Source of the DNA: Melaminivora sp034675505
GTDB lineage: Bacteria > Pseudomonadota > Gammaproteobacteria > Burkholderiales > Burkholderiaceae_C
Direction: 5' to 3'
Length of the DNA stretch: 64,000 bases
Assembly: GCA_034675505.1 (NCBI GenBank)
Contig: JAUCDD010000045.1
Span: 128,143-192,142, forward strand
The position numbers were made by a program, and so were the translations under genes. Positions within the stretch are counted from its first letter, which is position 1. Each line of letters opens with the position of its first letter. Of this stretch, positions 46,782 through 55,890 are shown one piece after another. The notes under the pieces are model-generated. The model worked only from the letters and a program-made list of their open reading frames with translations, was not told the DNA's origin and did no database searches.

Positions 46782-47837
46782 ATGAGCCACAGCTACACCG
46801 GCCACCAGATCACCGTCCAGCCCAGCGGGCGCAGCTTCGACGTGCCTGCTGGGCAGACCATCTTGTCGGCGGCGATCGCAGCCGGCGTGGGCCTGCCCTA
46901 CGGCTGCAAGGACGGCGCCTGCGGCTCCTGCAAGTGCAAGAAGCTCAGCGGTTCGGTGGTGCACGGCGCGCACCAGCAAAAGGCGCTGAGCGACGCCGAG
47001 GAAGCGGCGGGCTTCATCCTGACCTGCTGCGCTCAGGCGCAGACCGACGTGGTGATAGAGGCGCGCCAGGTGACCGACGAGAGCAGCTACCCCATCCGCA
47101 AGCTGCCGGTGCGGGTGGCGCAGCTGGAGCGGCTGTCGCACGACGTGATGCAGGTGCGCCTGCAGCTGCCGGCGGCCGACACCTTCCGCTACCACGCCGG
47201 GCAGTACCTCGAATTCATCCTGAAGGACGGCGCGCGCCGCGCCTACTCGATGGCCAACGCGCCGCACACCCTGGTGCCCGGCGCGCCCGCCGTGCAGCTG
47301 CACATCCGCCACATGCCGGGCGGGCGCTTCACCGACCACGTATTCGGCGCCATGAAGGAAAAGGAGATCCTGCGCGTGGAGGGGCCGTTCGGCAGCTTCT
47401 TCCTGCGCGAGGACACGTCCAGGCCCATCGTCTTGCTGGCTTCGGGCACGGGCTTTGCGCCCGTCAAGGCGCTGATCGAGCGGCTGCAGCACAAGGGCAG
47501 CACGCGCGACGCGGTGCTGTACTGGGGCGGGCGCCGCCCGCGCGACCTGTACCTGGACGGCTGGGTGCGCGAACGCATGGCCGAATCTCCCTGGCTGCGC
47601 TACGTGCCCGTGGTGTCGGACGCGCTGGCAGAAGACGGCTGGCAGGGGCGCACCGGCTTCGTTCACCAGGCAGTGCTCCAGGATTTCGCCGACCTCTCGG
47701 GCCACCAGGTGTATGCCTGCGGCGCGCCGGTGGTGGTGGACGCCGCGCGCGCCAGCTACTGCGGCGAGCGCGGCCTGCCGCCCGAGGAATTCTTCGCCGA
47801 CGCCTTCACGTCCGAAGCCGACAAGCACGGCGGCTGA
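46782..47837 (+). CDS. Ferredoxin-type NAD(P)H oxidoreductase (AscD-like)
   Basis: A 351-residue electron-transfer protein. An N-terminal plant-type 2Fe-2S domain has Cys42, Cys47, Cys50 (YGCKDGACGSCKCKKL) and Cys82; an FAD domain follows with RRAYSMANAP, then an NAD domain with LLASGTGFAPVKALIERL and QVYACGAPVVV. Databases often call this family CDP-6-deoxy-3,4-glucoseen reductase, but with no deoxysugar genes here the true partner is probably an oxygenase or reductase elsewhere. ATG 46782 begins the conserved domain. Confidence 0.88.
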   Translation: MSHSYTGHQITVQPSGRSFDVPAGQTILSAAIAAGVGLPYGCKDGACGSCKCKKLSGSVVHGAHQQKALSDAEEAAGFILTCCAQAQTDVVIEARQVTDESSYPIRKLPVRVAQLERLSHDVMQVRLQLPAADTFRYHAGQYLEFILKDGARRAYSMANAPHTLVPGAPAVQLHIRHMPGGRFTDHVFGAMKEKEILRVEGPFGSFFLREDTSRPIVLLASGTGFAPVKALIERLQHKGSTRDAVLYWGGRRPRDLYLDGWVRERMAESPWLRYVPVVSDALAEDGWQGRTGFVHQAVLQDFADLSGHQVYACGAPVVVDAARASYCGERGLPPEEFFADAFTSEADKHGG

Positions 47838-47856
47838 CGCGCCGCCGGCCTGCCGC

Positions 47857-48213
47857 TCAGGCGGCGGCCATCTCGCGGCACAGGCGCGCGCAGCGCTCGC
47901 AGGCCTGCGCGCAGTCCTGGCAGTGCGGGTGCTGGTGCGACCTGCACTCCTGCGCGCAGGCCTCGCAGATGCGCGCGCACAGCTCGCAGATGGAGGTGGC
48001 GTGCGCGCTCTCGCGCGCCATGGCCGCGGCGGCCAGGCGGCAGATGGCGGCGCAGTCCATGTCCAGCGCGATGCAGCGCGCCATGTGCGCGACGTCGTCC
48101 TCGCGCAGGCAGGCGGCCGCGCAGAAGTCGCAGGTGTCGGCGCAGGCGCTGCAGGCCTGTATGCATTCGAGGAAGCGCGATTCGGCCAGGCGCTTGGCAG
48201 TCTGTTGTTCCAT
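47857..48213 (-). CDS. Cytosolic copper storage protein, Csp3-like four-helix bundle
   Basis: A 118-residue protein with 19 cysteines arranged mostly as CxxC and CxxxC along helices, for example CIQACSACADTCDFCAAAC and CQDCAQACERCARLC. This is the pattern of Csp proteins, which load many Cu(I) ions inside a four-helix bundle. No signal peptide is present, so it is the cytosolic (Csp3) type. ATG 48213 follows AAAGGA. It is a single gene, convergent with the reductase gene. Confidence 0.92.
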   Translation of the reverse strand: MEQQTAKRLAESRFLECIQACSACADTCDFCAAACLREDDVAHMARCIALDMDCAAICRLAAAAMARESAHATSICELCARICEACAQECRSHQHPHCQDCAQACERCARLCREMAAA

Positions 48214-48351
48214 GGGAGTCCTTTCGGTGCAAAGAACCGGCGCGCGGGCCGCCGGCAGGTGGGTGTCCGGCCCATGCTAGGAAACTGCAGCGCCCCGGTT
48301 ATGTAGGACTGGGCAGCGAACCGGCCGCAGGTTTTGCACAATCGGCCTTCT

Positions 48352-49326
48352 ATGAAACGCAGAAACCTATTTCTCCTGTGCGCCGCGGCCAGCCTGGCTG
48401 CGGCGCTGCCTGCAGCGCATGCGCAGTCGTCCGCGCCCATCCGCCTGATCGTGCCCTACGCGCCGGGCGGCCCGCTGGACGTCACGGCACGCGCGCTGGC
48501 CGAGCGCGTGCGCGACTCGCTGGGCACGGTGGTGGTGGACAACAAGGCCGGCGCCGGCGGCAACATCGGGGCCGACGCCGTGGCCAAGGCGGCGCCGGAT
48601 GGCCTGACCATCGGCCTGGCCGCCACCGCCACGCACGCCGTCAACCCCTGGCTGTACAGCCGCATGCCCTACGACGCGGCCAAGGACTTCGCCGGCATCA
48701 CGCAGATGGTGCGCGTGCCCAACGTGCTGGTGGTGAACGCCGCGCGCGCCGAGCAGCTCAAGATCAACACCGTGGCCGACCTGATCGCCTATGCGCGCGC
48801 CAACCCCGCCAAGCTGAACTACGGCAGCGGCGGCAACGGCAGCGCCGGCCACCTGGCCGGCGAGCTGTTCAAGCAAAAGGCCGGCATCTACGCACTGCAC
48901 ATCCCCTACCGGGGCGCCAGCCCCGCGCAGCTGGCACTGCTGGCCGGCGAGGTGGACTTCAATATCGACAACCTGGCCGCGGCCGCACCCAACATCCGCG
49001 CCGGCAAGCTCAAGGCGCTGGCTGTGACCTCGGAAAGCGCCAGCCCGATGCTGCCCGGCGTGCCGCCGCTCTCCAGGACCTTCCCGGGCTTTGCCATCGA
49101 CACCTGGTGGGGCCTGGTGGCGCCGGCGGGCACGCCCAAGCCGGTGATCGCCCGCCTCAACAAGGCCTTCACCGACGCCCTGAAGGCGCCCGAGACGCGC
49201 ACCCGTTTCGAGGCCCTGCTGGCCGAGCCGGTGGCCAGCACGCCCGAGCAGTTCGACGCCTTCATGGCGGCCGAGCGCGCCAAGTACCAGCAGGTGGTCA
49301 AGGCATCGGGCGCCAAGGTCGACTAG
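48352..49326 (+). CDS. Bug-family solute-binding protein (tripartite tricarboxylate transporter type)
   Basis: A 324-residue periplasmic binding protein. A signal peptide (LFLLCAAASLAAALPAAHAQ) is followed by the Bug hallmarks IRLIVPYAPGGPLDVTARAL and VVVDNKAGAGGNIGADAVAK. These proteins bind carboxylates or amino acids in a closed pocket. No TctA/TctB membrane genes are adjacent, which is common because Burkholderiales carry many orphan Bug genes; the ligand cannot be told. A TAGCTA-type repeat lies after the stop. Confidence 0.93.
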   Translation: MKRRNLFLLCAAASLAAALPAAHAQSSAPIRLIVPYAPGGPLDVTARALAERVRDSLGTVVVDNKAGAGGNIGADAVAKAAPDGLTIGLAATATHAVNPWLYSRMPYDAAKDFAGITQMVRVPNVLVVNAARAEQLKINTVADLIAYARANPAKLNYGSGGNGSAGHLAGELFKQKAGIYALHIPYRGASPAQLALLAGEVDFNIDNLAAAAPNIRAGKLKALAVTSESASPMLPGVPPLSRTFPGFAIDTWWGLVAPAGTPKPVIARLNKAFTDALKAPETRTRFEALLAEPVASTPEQFDAFMAAERAKYQQVVKASGAKVD

Positions 49327-49379
49327 GCGCGGCCGGCCGCGCCGCCCTGAGCCCCGGGAAGGGGTTTGGGGCCCATTTT

Positions 49380-49425
49380 GGACAAAATCCGGCCCATGCC
49401 GGCGTGAACAGGCGCTATATAGCTA
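49380..49425 (-). repeat. TAGCTA-type intergenic repeat, copy 5
   Basis: Read on the minus strand it begins TAGCTATATAGCGCCTG and continues through CGCCGGCATGGGCCGGATTTTG. Beside it AGCTAT (49421-49426) and ATAGCT (49434-49439) form a further small inverted repeat. It lies between the convergent Bug and ArnT-like genes. Confidence 0.55.
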
Positions 49426-49447
49426 TCAAATTAATAGCTTCAACGCC

Positions 49448-51001
49448 TCATTGCGCCGCGCAGGCGGCCCCCGGCAGGTCGCCGGGCTGCACGCGCCACA
49501 GCAGCACGTCGCCCACGCGCCGTGCGGCGGGCAACCGGGCCAGGAAGGGGTAGCGCGCGCCCTGCCCCGCAGTGCCCAGGACCCAGCTGGCCGGCGCCGC
49601 GCACAGGGCGGCGCCTAGCTCTGCCGGGCGCAGCAGGATGGTGCGCGCGGCGGCCGGCTCGAAGTCGCCGGCGTCGGCCAGCTCCTTGCGCCAGTTGTCG
49701 CGCTGGCGCACTTCGGGCGCGTCCCAGTCGTCCACCACCTGCACGGGTGCACGCAGCCGGGCATAGAACGGCAGGTCGTACAGGTAGCTGCCCAGCACCA
49801 GCACCGGCTCGCCCGGCTGGCGCAGGCCGCGCAGGGCCTCGCCCACCGCGCGCTGCGAGTGGCGCGTATCGCGCACCAGCCACAGCACCACCGCCAGGCC
49901 GATCACCAGGCTCAGCAGCAGGCTGGCGCGCCACAGCCGCACGCGCGCGCGGCTGGCTGGCGCCAGCGGCGTACTGGCGTCGGCCATCAGCCAGGCCAGG
50001 GGCACCACGGCCGGCAGCACGTAGCCCACCAGCTTGGAGCGCGGCAGCGAGAAAAACAGCACCACGCTGGCCAGCGCCAGCAGCATCACGAGGCGCACCG
50101 CGCCCGCCGGCGTGCCCGATGCGCCGCGCCAGTAGCCGGGCGTGGCCAGGCGCCCGCTCCAGGCCAGGCACGGCAGGCTGGCCAGGACGAGCACGGCCGG
50201 GTAGAACCACACCGGCATGGCGTTGTTGAAGCCGCTGTCGGCAAAGCGCTGGAAATGCTGCACCACGAAGAAATAGTGCAAAAAGCCGTCGAAGCGCTGC
50301 TGCATGGCCACGAACCAGGGCGCGGCGACCAGCAGGAATACCAGCGCGCCCGGCAGCGACAGCAGCGCCGCCAGCGTGCGCCAGCGCCGGCGCGCGAGCA
50401 GCCACAGCCCGATCGCCAGCGCCGGCAGCACGAAGCCGATCAGCCCCTTGGCCAGCACGCCCAGGCCGGCCAGCGCGTAGCCCAGCCACAGCACGCGCCG
50501 GTGCTCCCCGCCCTGCTCGAAGGCCAGCGCGGCATGCGCCAACGCCAGCACCGTGGCGCTGATGCAGCCGGCCACCAGCATGTCCAGGTTGGCGAACTGC
50601 GCGCCCAGGAAGAACAGCGGCTGCACCAGCAACACCACCAGCGCACGCCACGCCGCCGCCGGCCCGCCCCAGCGGCGCGTGAACAAAAACAGCGCCATGG
50701 CCGCCAGCGTGGCGCCGGCCAGCGAGCCGGCGCGCCCGGCGATCTCCAGCGGCCCGAAAAGCGCCAGCGCGGCGCCCGAGATCCAGTAAAACAGCGGCGG
50801 CTTGTGGAAGAACGGCAGCCCGTCCAGGCGCGGCACCAGCCAGTCGCCGGACTGCAGCATCTCCCAGGCCACGCCCACGTAGCGGCCCTCGTCGGGCAGC
50901 ATCAGGGGGCGCATCCAGGCGCTGGCCAGCAGCACCGCCAGGGTCAGCGCCAGGGCGCGCAGCGCATCGCGCCCGGCGCGTGGTTCATCGGCAAAGTGCA
51001 T
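49448..51001 (-). CDS. ArnT/PMT-type glycosyltransferase (GT39-like)
   Basis: A 517-residue membrane protein with about 11-12 predicted helices. The first periplasmic loop has LMLPDEGRYVGVAWEMLQSG and FFHKPPLFYW, which are the catalytic Asp-Glu and HKPPL-like features of ArnT/PMT enzymes that transfer sugars from lipid carriers. Targets may be lipid A, LPS or a protein; nothing nearby tells which. The gene begins 13 bases after folK and is probably the last of the hda-HAD-pcnB-folK transcription unit. Confidence 0.88.
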   Translation of the reverse strand: MHFADEPRAGRDALRALALTLAVLLASAWMRPLMLPDEGRYVGVAWEMLQSGDWLVPRLDGLPFFHKPPLFYWISGAALALFGPLEIAGRAGSLAGATLAAMALFLFTRRWGGPAAAWRALVVLLVQPLFFLGAQFANLDMLVAGCISATVLALAHAALAFEQGGEHRRVLWLGYALAGLGVLAKGLIGFVLPALAIGLWLLARRRWRTLAALLSLPGALVFLLVAAPWFVAMQQRFDGFLHYFFVVQHFQRFADSGFNNAMPVWFYPAVLVLASLPCLAWSGRLATPGYWRGASGTPAGAVRLVMLLALASVVLFFSLPRSKLVGYVLPAVVPLAWLMADASTPLAPASRARVRLWRASLLLSLVIGLAVVLWLVRDTRHSQRAVGEALRGLRQPGEPVLVLGSYLYDLPFYARLRAPVQVVDDWDAPEVRQRDNWRKELADAGDFEPAAARTILLRPAELGAALCAAPASWVLGTAGQGARYPFLARLPAARRVGDVLLWRVQPGDLPGAACAAQ

Positions 51002-51014
51002 GGCAGGAAGAGGG

Positions 51015-51512
51015 TCAGGACGGGTCGTGCAGCCAAAGCGGCGCCGGCGCGGCGCGCTCGATGCGCTGGTGGGCCACGGCGGCCAGCTGCTCCGGCGCCA
51101 CCTGCCCCGGCGCCAGCTCGGCCAGCGGCAGCAACACGAAGGCGCGCTCGCGCATGCGCGGATGCGGCACGGTGAGCTCGGGCGTGGCGTGCTGCTCGTC
51201 GCCGTACAGCAGCAGGTCCAGGTCGAGCGTGCGCGGCGCGTTGCGCCAGGGGCGCTCGCGGCCGGCGCCGGCCTCGATGGCCTGCAGCGCGTGCAGCAGC
51301 GCCAGCGCCGGCAGGCCGGTGCGCAGCGCGGTAACGGCGTTCAGGTAGTCCGGGCCGGCGGCGTCCACCGGCGCGCTGCGGTACAGCGAGGACACCTGCA
51401 GCAGCTGCGTTTCGGGCAGCTGGCCCAGGCGCTGCACCGCCAGGCGCAGCGCAGCGCGCGCATCGCCCAGGTTGGCCCCCAGGCCCACCCAGGCCACGGC
51501 CGGCGCGCTCAC
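51015..51512 (-). CDS. folK: 2-amino-4-hydroxy-6-hydroxymethyldihydropteridine pyrophosphokinase
   Basis: A 165-residue HPPK that passes pyrophosphate from ATP to the pterin in folate synthesis. Motifs are VGLGANLGDARAALRLAVQ, YRSAPVDAAGPDYLNAV, and the signature RNAPRTLDLDLLLYGDE with the magnesium-binding Asp pair, then VPHPRMRERAFVLLPL. GTG 51512 overlaps the pcnB stop (GTGA), the usual pcnB-folK coupling of this group. Confidence 0.95.
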   Translation of the reverse strand: MSAPAVAWVGLGANLGDARAALRLAVQRLGQLPETQLLQVSSLYRSAPVDAAGPDYLNAVTALRTGLPALALLHALQAIEAGAGRERPWRNAPRTLDLDLLLYGDEQHATPELTVPHPRMRERAFVLLPLAELAPGQVAPEQLAAVAHQRIERAAPAPLWLHDPS

Positions 51513-53120
51513 GCAGCGTCGCCGCTGCCTGCGCCGGCGTCGGCGCCGTTGCCGTTGCCGTTGCCGTTGCCGCCAGTCTTGCGCCGGCGCCGGCGGCGCT
51601 TTTTGGCCGGGGCGTCGCCGTCCAGCGCGGGAGCGCCGGGCGGCGGCGCGTCGCCATGGGCGGCGGCGCTGGCCGGCGCGGCCACGCGGTGCACGACCGG
51701 CTGGCCCTTCTTTTGCTGGGCGCGCTGCTGCTGGCGCAGCTCCTCGCGCACCTGCGCCAGCATGTCGTGGCGCTGCGCGTCGTCGGTGATGGAGAATTCC
51801 TGCCACCACTCGACCAGGCCCTCGGCGATGTCCTCGACGTCGGCGCGCAGGCGCAGGAAGTCGAAGCCGGCGCGAAAGCGGATGTGCGCCACCATGCTGA
51901 ACGGCGTGCTGCCCGAGCGCTTGTCAAAGCGCGGCTGCATGACCCAGATCTCGCGCATGTCGGCGGCCAGCTTGCCGCGCCCGGAGACGTCGCCGATGCG
52001 CTGCTCGAATACCGTGTCGATGGCGTCCTGCAGCGCCGGGAAGGCGTGCTCGCCGGCCTCCAGGCGGACGCTGCCAGCCGGCTTGCACGTCCTGCCACAG
52101 CACGCAGGCCAGCAGGAAGCTAGGCGCCACGGCCTTGCCCTCGGCCACGCGGCGGTCGGTGTCCTGCAGCGCGGCGTGCACCAGCGGCGTCTCGGCGCGC
52201 TCGACGATCACGTCCAGCAGCGGGTAGATGCCGCGCGCCAGGCCCAGTTTCTTCAGCTGCTCGATGGTGGCGATCGCATGGCCGGTCTGCAGCAGCTTGA
52301 GCATCTCGTCGAACAGCCGGCTTTGCGGCACGTCCTGCAGCAGATGCTCGCTGGCCACCAGCGGCTTGGCGGTCTTGGCCTCCAGCTCGAAGCCCAGGCG
52401 GCTCAGCTTGGCGGCGAAGCGCACGGCGCGGATGATGCGCACCGGGTCCTCGCGGTAGCGCGCCGCGGCGTCGCCGATCATGCGCAGCACGCGCTTTTGC
52501 GCGTCCTGGATGCCCTTGTGGTAGTCGACCACGATCTGCGTCTCGGGGTCGTAGTACATGGCGTTGACGGTGAAGTCGCGCCGCGCGGCGTCTTCTTCCT
52601 GCGGGCCCCAGACGTTGTCGCGCAGCACGCGGCCGCTGGCGTCCACGGCGTGCTGCATGCCGGCCAGCTGGGCCTTGCTGGTCTTTTCGTTGCCCTTGAC
52701 CTGCTCGGCGGCGGTGTTGTCCAGGTAGGCGCGGAAGGTGGAGACCTCGACCACGTCGTGCTCGCGCCCGCGCCCGTGCACCACGTGCACGATGCGAAAG
52801 CGCTTGCCGATGATGAAGGCGCGCCTAAACAGCCCCTTGACCTGCTCGGGCGTGGCGTTGGTGGCCACGTCGAAGTCCTTGGGCTTCAGGCCCAGCAGCA
52901 GGTCGCGCACCGCGCCGCCGACGATGTAGGCCGTAAAGCCCGCATCCTGCAGCGTGCGCACCACGTCGATGGCGCGCCGGTCCACCAGCTGCGGGTCGAT
53001 GCCGTGCACGCTGGCGGGCACTTCCTCGCGCTTGCCGAAGCGGTTCTTGCTCGCTGCGGCGCGGGAGCGCGGGGCGCCGTCCTTCTTGCCCAGCAGCTTG
53101 TCGATGAAGGTCTTGATCAT
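51509..53120 (-). CDS. pcnB: Poly(A) polymerase I, with a frameshift
   Basis: Adds poly(A) tails to RNA and marks them for decay. The nucleotidyltransferase core holds AYIVGGAVRDLLLGLKPKDF and the Asp pair in DFDVATNATPEQV, followed by RRDFTVNAMYYDPET. The frame breaks near 52070 (LLACVLWQDVQAGW, then VRLEAGEHAFPALQDAID); one surplus base explains it and gives about 536 residues. The C-terminus is a basic tail (KKRRRRRRK) followed by Gly-Asn repeats. ATG 53120 overlaps the HAD gene stop, and the stop overlaps folK. Confidence 0.93.
51548..51571. repeat. Hexanucleotide tandem repeat in the pcnB 3' end
   Basis: Four perfect copies of GTTGCC on the plus strand, encoding Gly-Asn repeats in the PcnB tail. 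Such an array is prone to length change, and the change would stay in frame. Confidence 0.8.
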
Positions 53121-53821
53121 GTGGCCTCGGGGGCAAAAAGTTCCAGGATGGGCCAGCCGCGCTCGGCCGCCAGGGCGCGCAGGCGCGCATCGGGGTTGGT
53201 GGCGATGGGGTGGTCCACCCGCTCCAGCAGCGGCACGTCGTTGAACGAGTCGCTGTAGAAGGTGCTGTCCACGTCGCTCCAGGCGAGGCCGCGCGCGGCC
53301 AGCCACTCGGTCATGCGCTGCACCTTGCCCTCGCGCATCGAGGGCACGCCGCGGATGGCGCCGCTGTACCAGCCGCTGGCGCCGCGCTCCAGCTCGACGG
53401 CCAGCAGCTGCTCCACGCCCAGCGCGCGCGCGATCGGCCGCGTCACGAATTCGTTGGTGGCGGTGATGATGACCAGCTCGTCGCCGGCGCCCTGGTGGCG
53501 CGCCAGCAGCTGCAGCGCCTCGGGCCGGATGGCCGGCACGATGACTTCGCGCATGAACTGCGCGTGCGCCGCCTCGGCCTCGGCCTGGCCGCGCTGGCAG
53601 ATGGCCTCGGTGGCGAAGCGCACGTAGTCGTGCACGTCCAGCCGGCCGGCGACATAGTCGTCGTAGAAGGCCTGGTTGCGCCGGCCGAATGCATCGCGCT
53701 CGCACCACCCTAAGCGGATGGTGAACTCGCCCCACTCGTAGTCCGAGTCGAGCGGCAGCAGCGTGTGGTCCAGGTCGAACAGGGCCAGGCGCGGACGCTG
53801 CTGGGGGAAATCTTGGGGCAT
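53117..53821 (-). CDS. HAD-IB family hydrolase, SerB-like
   Basis: A 234-residue haloacid-dehalogenase-type phosphatase. The nucleophile loop is ALFDLDHTLLPLDSDYEWGE near residues 13-32, motif II lies in ELVIITATNEFVTRPIA, and motif IV is STFYSDSFNDVPLLE. It belongs to the HAD-IB group with SerB; the substrate in this locus is not established. Its stop overlaps the pcnB start (ATGA), and it begins 46 bases after hda, as in other Burkholderiales. Confidence 0.9.
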   Translation of the reverse strand: MPQDFPQQRPRLALFDLDHTLLPLDSDYEWGEFTIRLGWCERDAFGRRNQAFYDDYVAGRLDVHDYVRFATEAICQRGQAEAEAAHAQFMREVIVPAIRPEALQLLARHQGAGDELVIITATNEFVTRPIARALGVEQLLAVELERGASGWYSGAIRGVPSMREGKVQRMTEWLAARGLAWSDVDSTFYSDSFNDVPLLERVDHPIATNPDARLRALAAERGWPILELFAPEAT

Positions 53822-53867
53822 GGAAGGTGGTTGGGAGATCGAAAAAAGGCGGCGGGGCGACCAGCCT

Positions 53868-54561
53868 TCACTCGCCCTGCAGCATGCTCTTGAGCAGCGG
53901 CACGGTCACGGCGCGCTGGGTGCGCAGGGCAAAGGCGTCCAGGCGGTCCAGCAGCTGCACCAGGCTGCCCAGGTCGCGCGAGAAGTGGCTGCAGCAGGTA
54001 GTCCACCACGTCGCCGGCCAGCGCCATCCCGCGCTCGCTGGCACGCGCGCGCAGCACGGCGCGCAGGTCGTCGTCAGCCAGCGGCGACAGCTGGAAGACA
54101 TGGCCCCAGGCCAGGCGCGAGCGCAGGTCGTCGCGCAGCGGCAGGTCGGCCGGCGGCAGCTCGCCGGCGGCCAGCACCCAGCGCGGCGCGCCGTCCGCCG
54201 GGTCCAGGGCATTGATGAACCAGTTGAAGGCGGCCGCCTGCTGGGCCTCGCTGTAGCGCTGCACGTCGTGCAACAGCACGGCGCTCCAGCGTTCGTCGAA
54301 CGCGCTCGGCCAGCGCATGGAAGGGTCCAGCCAGCCCACGCGCGCGCCCTGGGCGCGCAGCGCTTCGCTCGCCGCGCGCAGCAGGTGCGATTTGCCAGTG
54401 CCGGCTGCGCCCCACAGGTAGGTGGGCACGGGCGGGCGCGCGGCGCCGGCCTCGCCCACGGCCAGCCGCAGGTGCGCCAGCGCCTGGGTGTTGGCGCCGG
54501 GCTGGAAGTTCTCCAGCGTCGGGCCGCTGGCCAGGCCGATGTCCAGCGCGAGCTGCTTCAT
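53868..54561 (-). CDS. hda: DnaA regulatory inactivator Hda, with a frameshift
   Basis: An AAA+ protein of about 230 residues, related to DnaA, that with the loaded beta clamp promotes hydrolysis of DnaA-bound ATP and prevents re-initiation. The N-terminus MKQLALDIGLASGPTLENF contains the QLxLD/I-type clamp-binding motif; Walker A is LWGAAGTGKSHLLRAA. The frame breaks near 53987 (GDVVDYLLQ, then HFSRDLGSLVQLLDRLDAFA); one surplus base explains it. The ATG at 54561 fits the family start; 54567 is an alternative. It is divergent from purM. Confidence 0.92.
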
Positions 54562-54720
54562 CGGCATCGGCGTGCGCAGCGCGCGCAATGACAGGGAAAT
54601 AAGGTGGGCATGAAGGGCTGCAGACGAACCGCCGCGTGGAACTGCGCACCGCCGGACCAGGCGGCGCCACCGGGACAGCCCGGCGGGCGGGCAAAGCGCG
54701 GCGGCGGCGGGGAATGTAAC

Positions 54721-54749
54721 CGGTGGATTTTAAGGCCTAAAATCCACCG
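54721..54749. promoter_or_regulatory. Perfect inverted repeat between hda and purM
   Basis: CGGTGGATTTTA (54721-54732) and TAAAATCCACCG (54738-54749) are exact inverted copies with the 5-base spacer AGGCC. The element sits in the divergent gap, 45 bases before the purM start. Its TAAAAT could also serve as a -10 box on either strand. It is a candidate operator controlling both genes. Confidence 0.5.
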
Positions 54750-54793
54750 TTTGCTGCGCACGCCGCTTCGGCCAGGCTCCTTTTCCTTTTTCC

Positions 54794-55860
54794 ATGAGCA
54801 CCTCCACACCTTCCCCCTCTCGTACAAGGATGCCGGCGTCGACATCGACGCCGGCGACGCGCTGGTCGAGCGCATCAAGCCGCTGGCGAAGAAGACGATG
54901 CGCGAGGGCGTGATGGCCGGCATCGGCGGCTTTGGCGCGCTGTTCGAGGTGCCCAAGCGCTACCGCGAGCCGGTGCTGGTCTCGGGCACCGACGGCGTGG
55001 GCACCAAGCTCCGGCTGGCCTTCGAGTGGAATATGCACGACACCGTGGGCATCGACCTGGTAGCGATGAGCGTGAACGACGTGCTGGTGCAAGGCGCCGA
55101 GCCGCTGTTCTTCCTGGACTATTTCGCCTGCGGCAAGCTCGACGTGGACACGGCTGCGGCGGTGGTCGGGGGCATCGCGCGCGGCTGCGAGCTGTCGGGC
55201 TGCGCGCTGATCGGCGGCGAGACTGCAGAGATGCCCGGCATGTATCCGCCGGGTGAATACGACCTGGCAGGCTTCGCCGTCGGCGCGGTGGAAAAGAGCA
55301 GCATCCTGTCCGGCGCCAGCGTGCAGGCGGGCGACGTGGTGCTGGGCCTGGCCTCCAGCGGCGTGCACTCCAACGGCTTTTCGCTGGTCAGGAAGTGCAT
55401 CGAGCGCGCCCAGCAGGCGCACGCCCTGCCCGCCGCGCTCGACGGCAAGCCCTTTCGCCAGGCCGTCATGGCGCCCACGCGGCTGTACGTGAAAAGCGTG
55501 CTGGCGGCACTGGCCGCGCATCCGCACGGCGCAGGCAGCGCCGGCATCAAGGCGCTGGCGCACATCACCGGCGGCGGGCTGCTGGAGAACATCCCGCGCG
55601 TGCTGCCGCCGGGACTGGCCGCGCACCTGCAGGCCGGCAGCTGGCCGCGCACCGAGCTGTTCGCCTGGCTGCAGGCCACCGCCGGCATCGACGACATCGA
55701 GATGAACCGCACCTTCAACAACGGCGTGGGCATGGTGGTGGTAGTGGCCGCCGAGGCGGCCGAGGCCGTGCGCGCCACCCTGGCGCAGCAAGGCGAGTCC
55801 GTGTACGTGATCGGCCGCATTGCCCAGCGCGGCACGGGCGCGGCCGTGGTGGTCGCCTGA
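54794..55860 (+). CDS. purM: Phosphoribosylformylglycinamidine cyclo-ligase, with a frameshift
   Basis: AIR synthetase of purine synthesis, about 355 residues when repaired. The start MSTSTPSPS (ATG 54794) is in a different frame from the body SYKDAGVDIDAGDALVERIK; one missing C in the run 54813-54817 explains it. The body shows LVSGTDGVGTKLRLAFEW, SVNDVLVQGAEPLFFLDYFA, GGETAEMPGMYPPGEYDLAG and LASSGVHSNGFSLVRK, all family signatures. The gene is divergent from hda, and a permease gene follows by 30 bases. Confidence 0.94.
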
Positions 55861-55890
55861 CGCCTTCCTGTCCCATTCCTCCTTCGCGCC

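Noticed and set aside
54604..54793. An upstream extension of purM in the frame of its body
   Set aside because: The extension has no family similarity and no start with a ribosome binding site; ATG 54794 with one missing base gives the family N-terminus.
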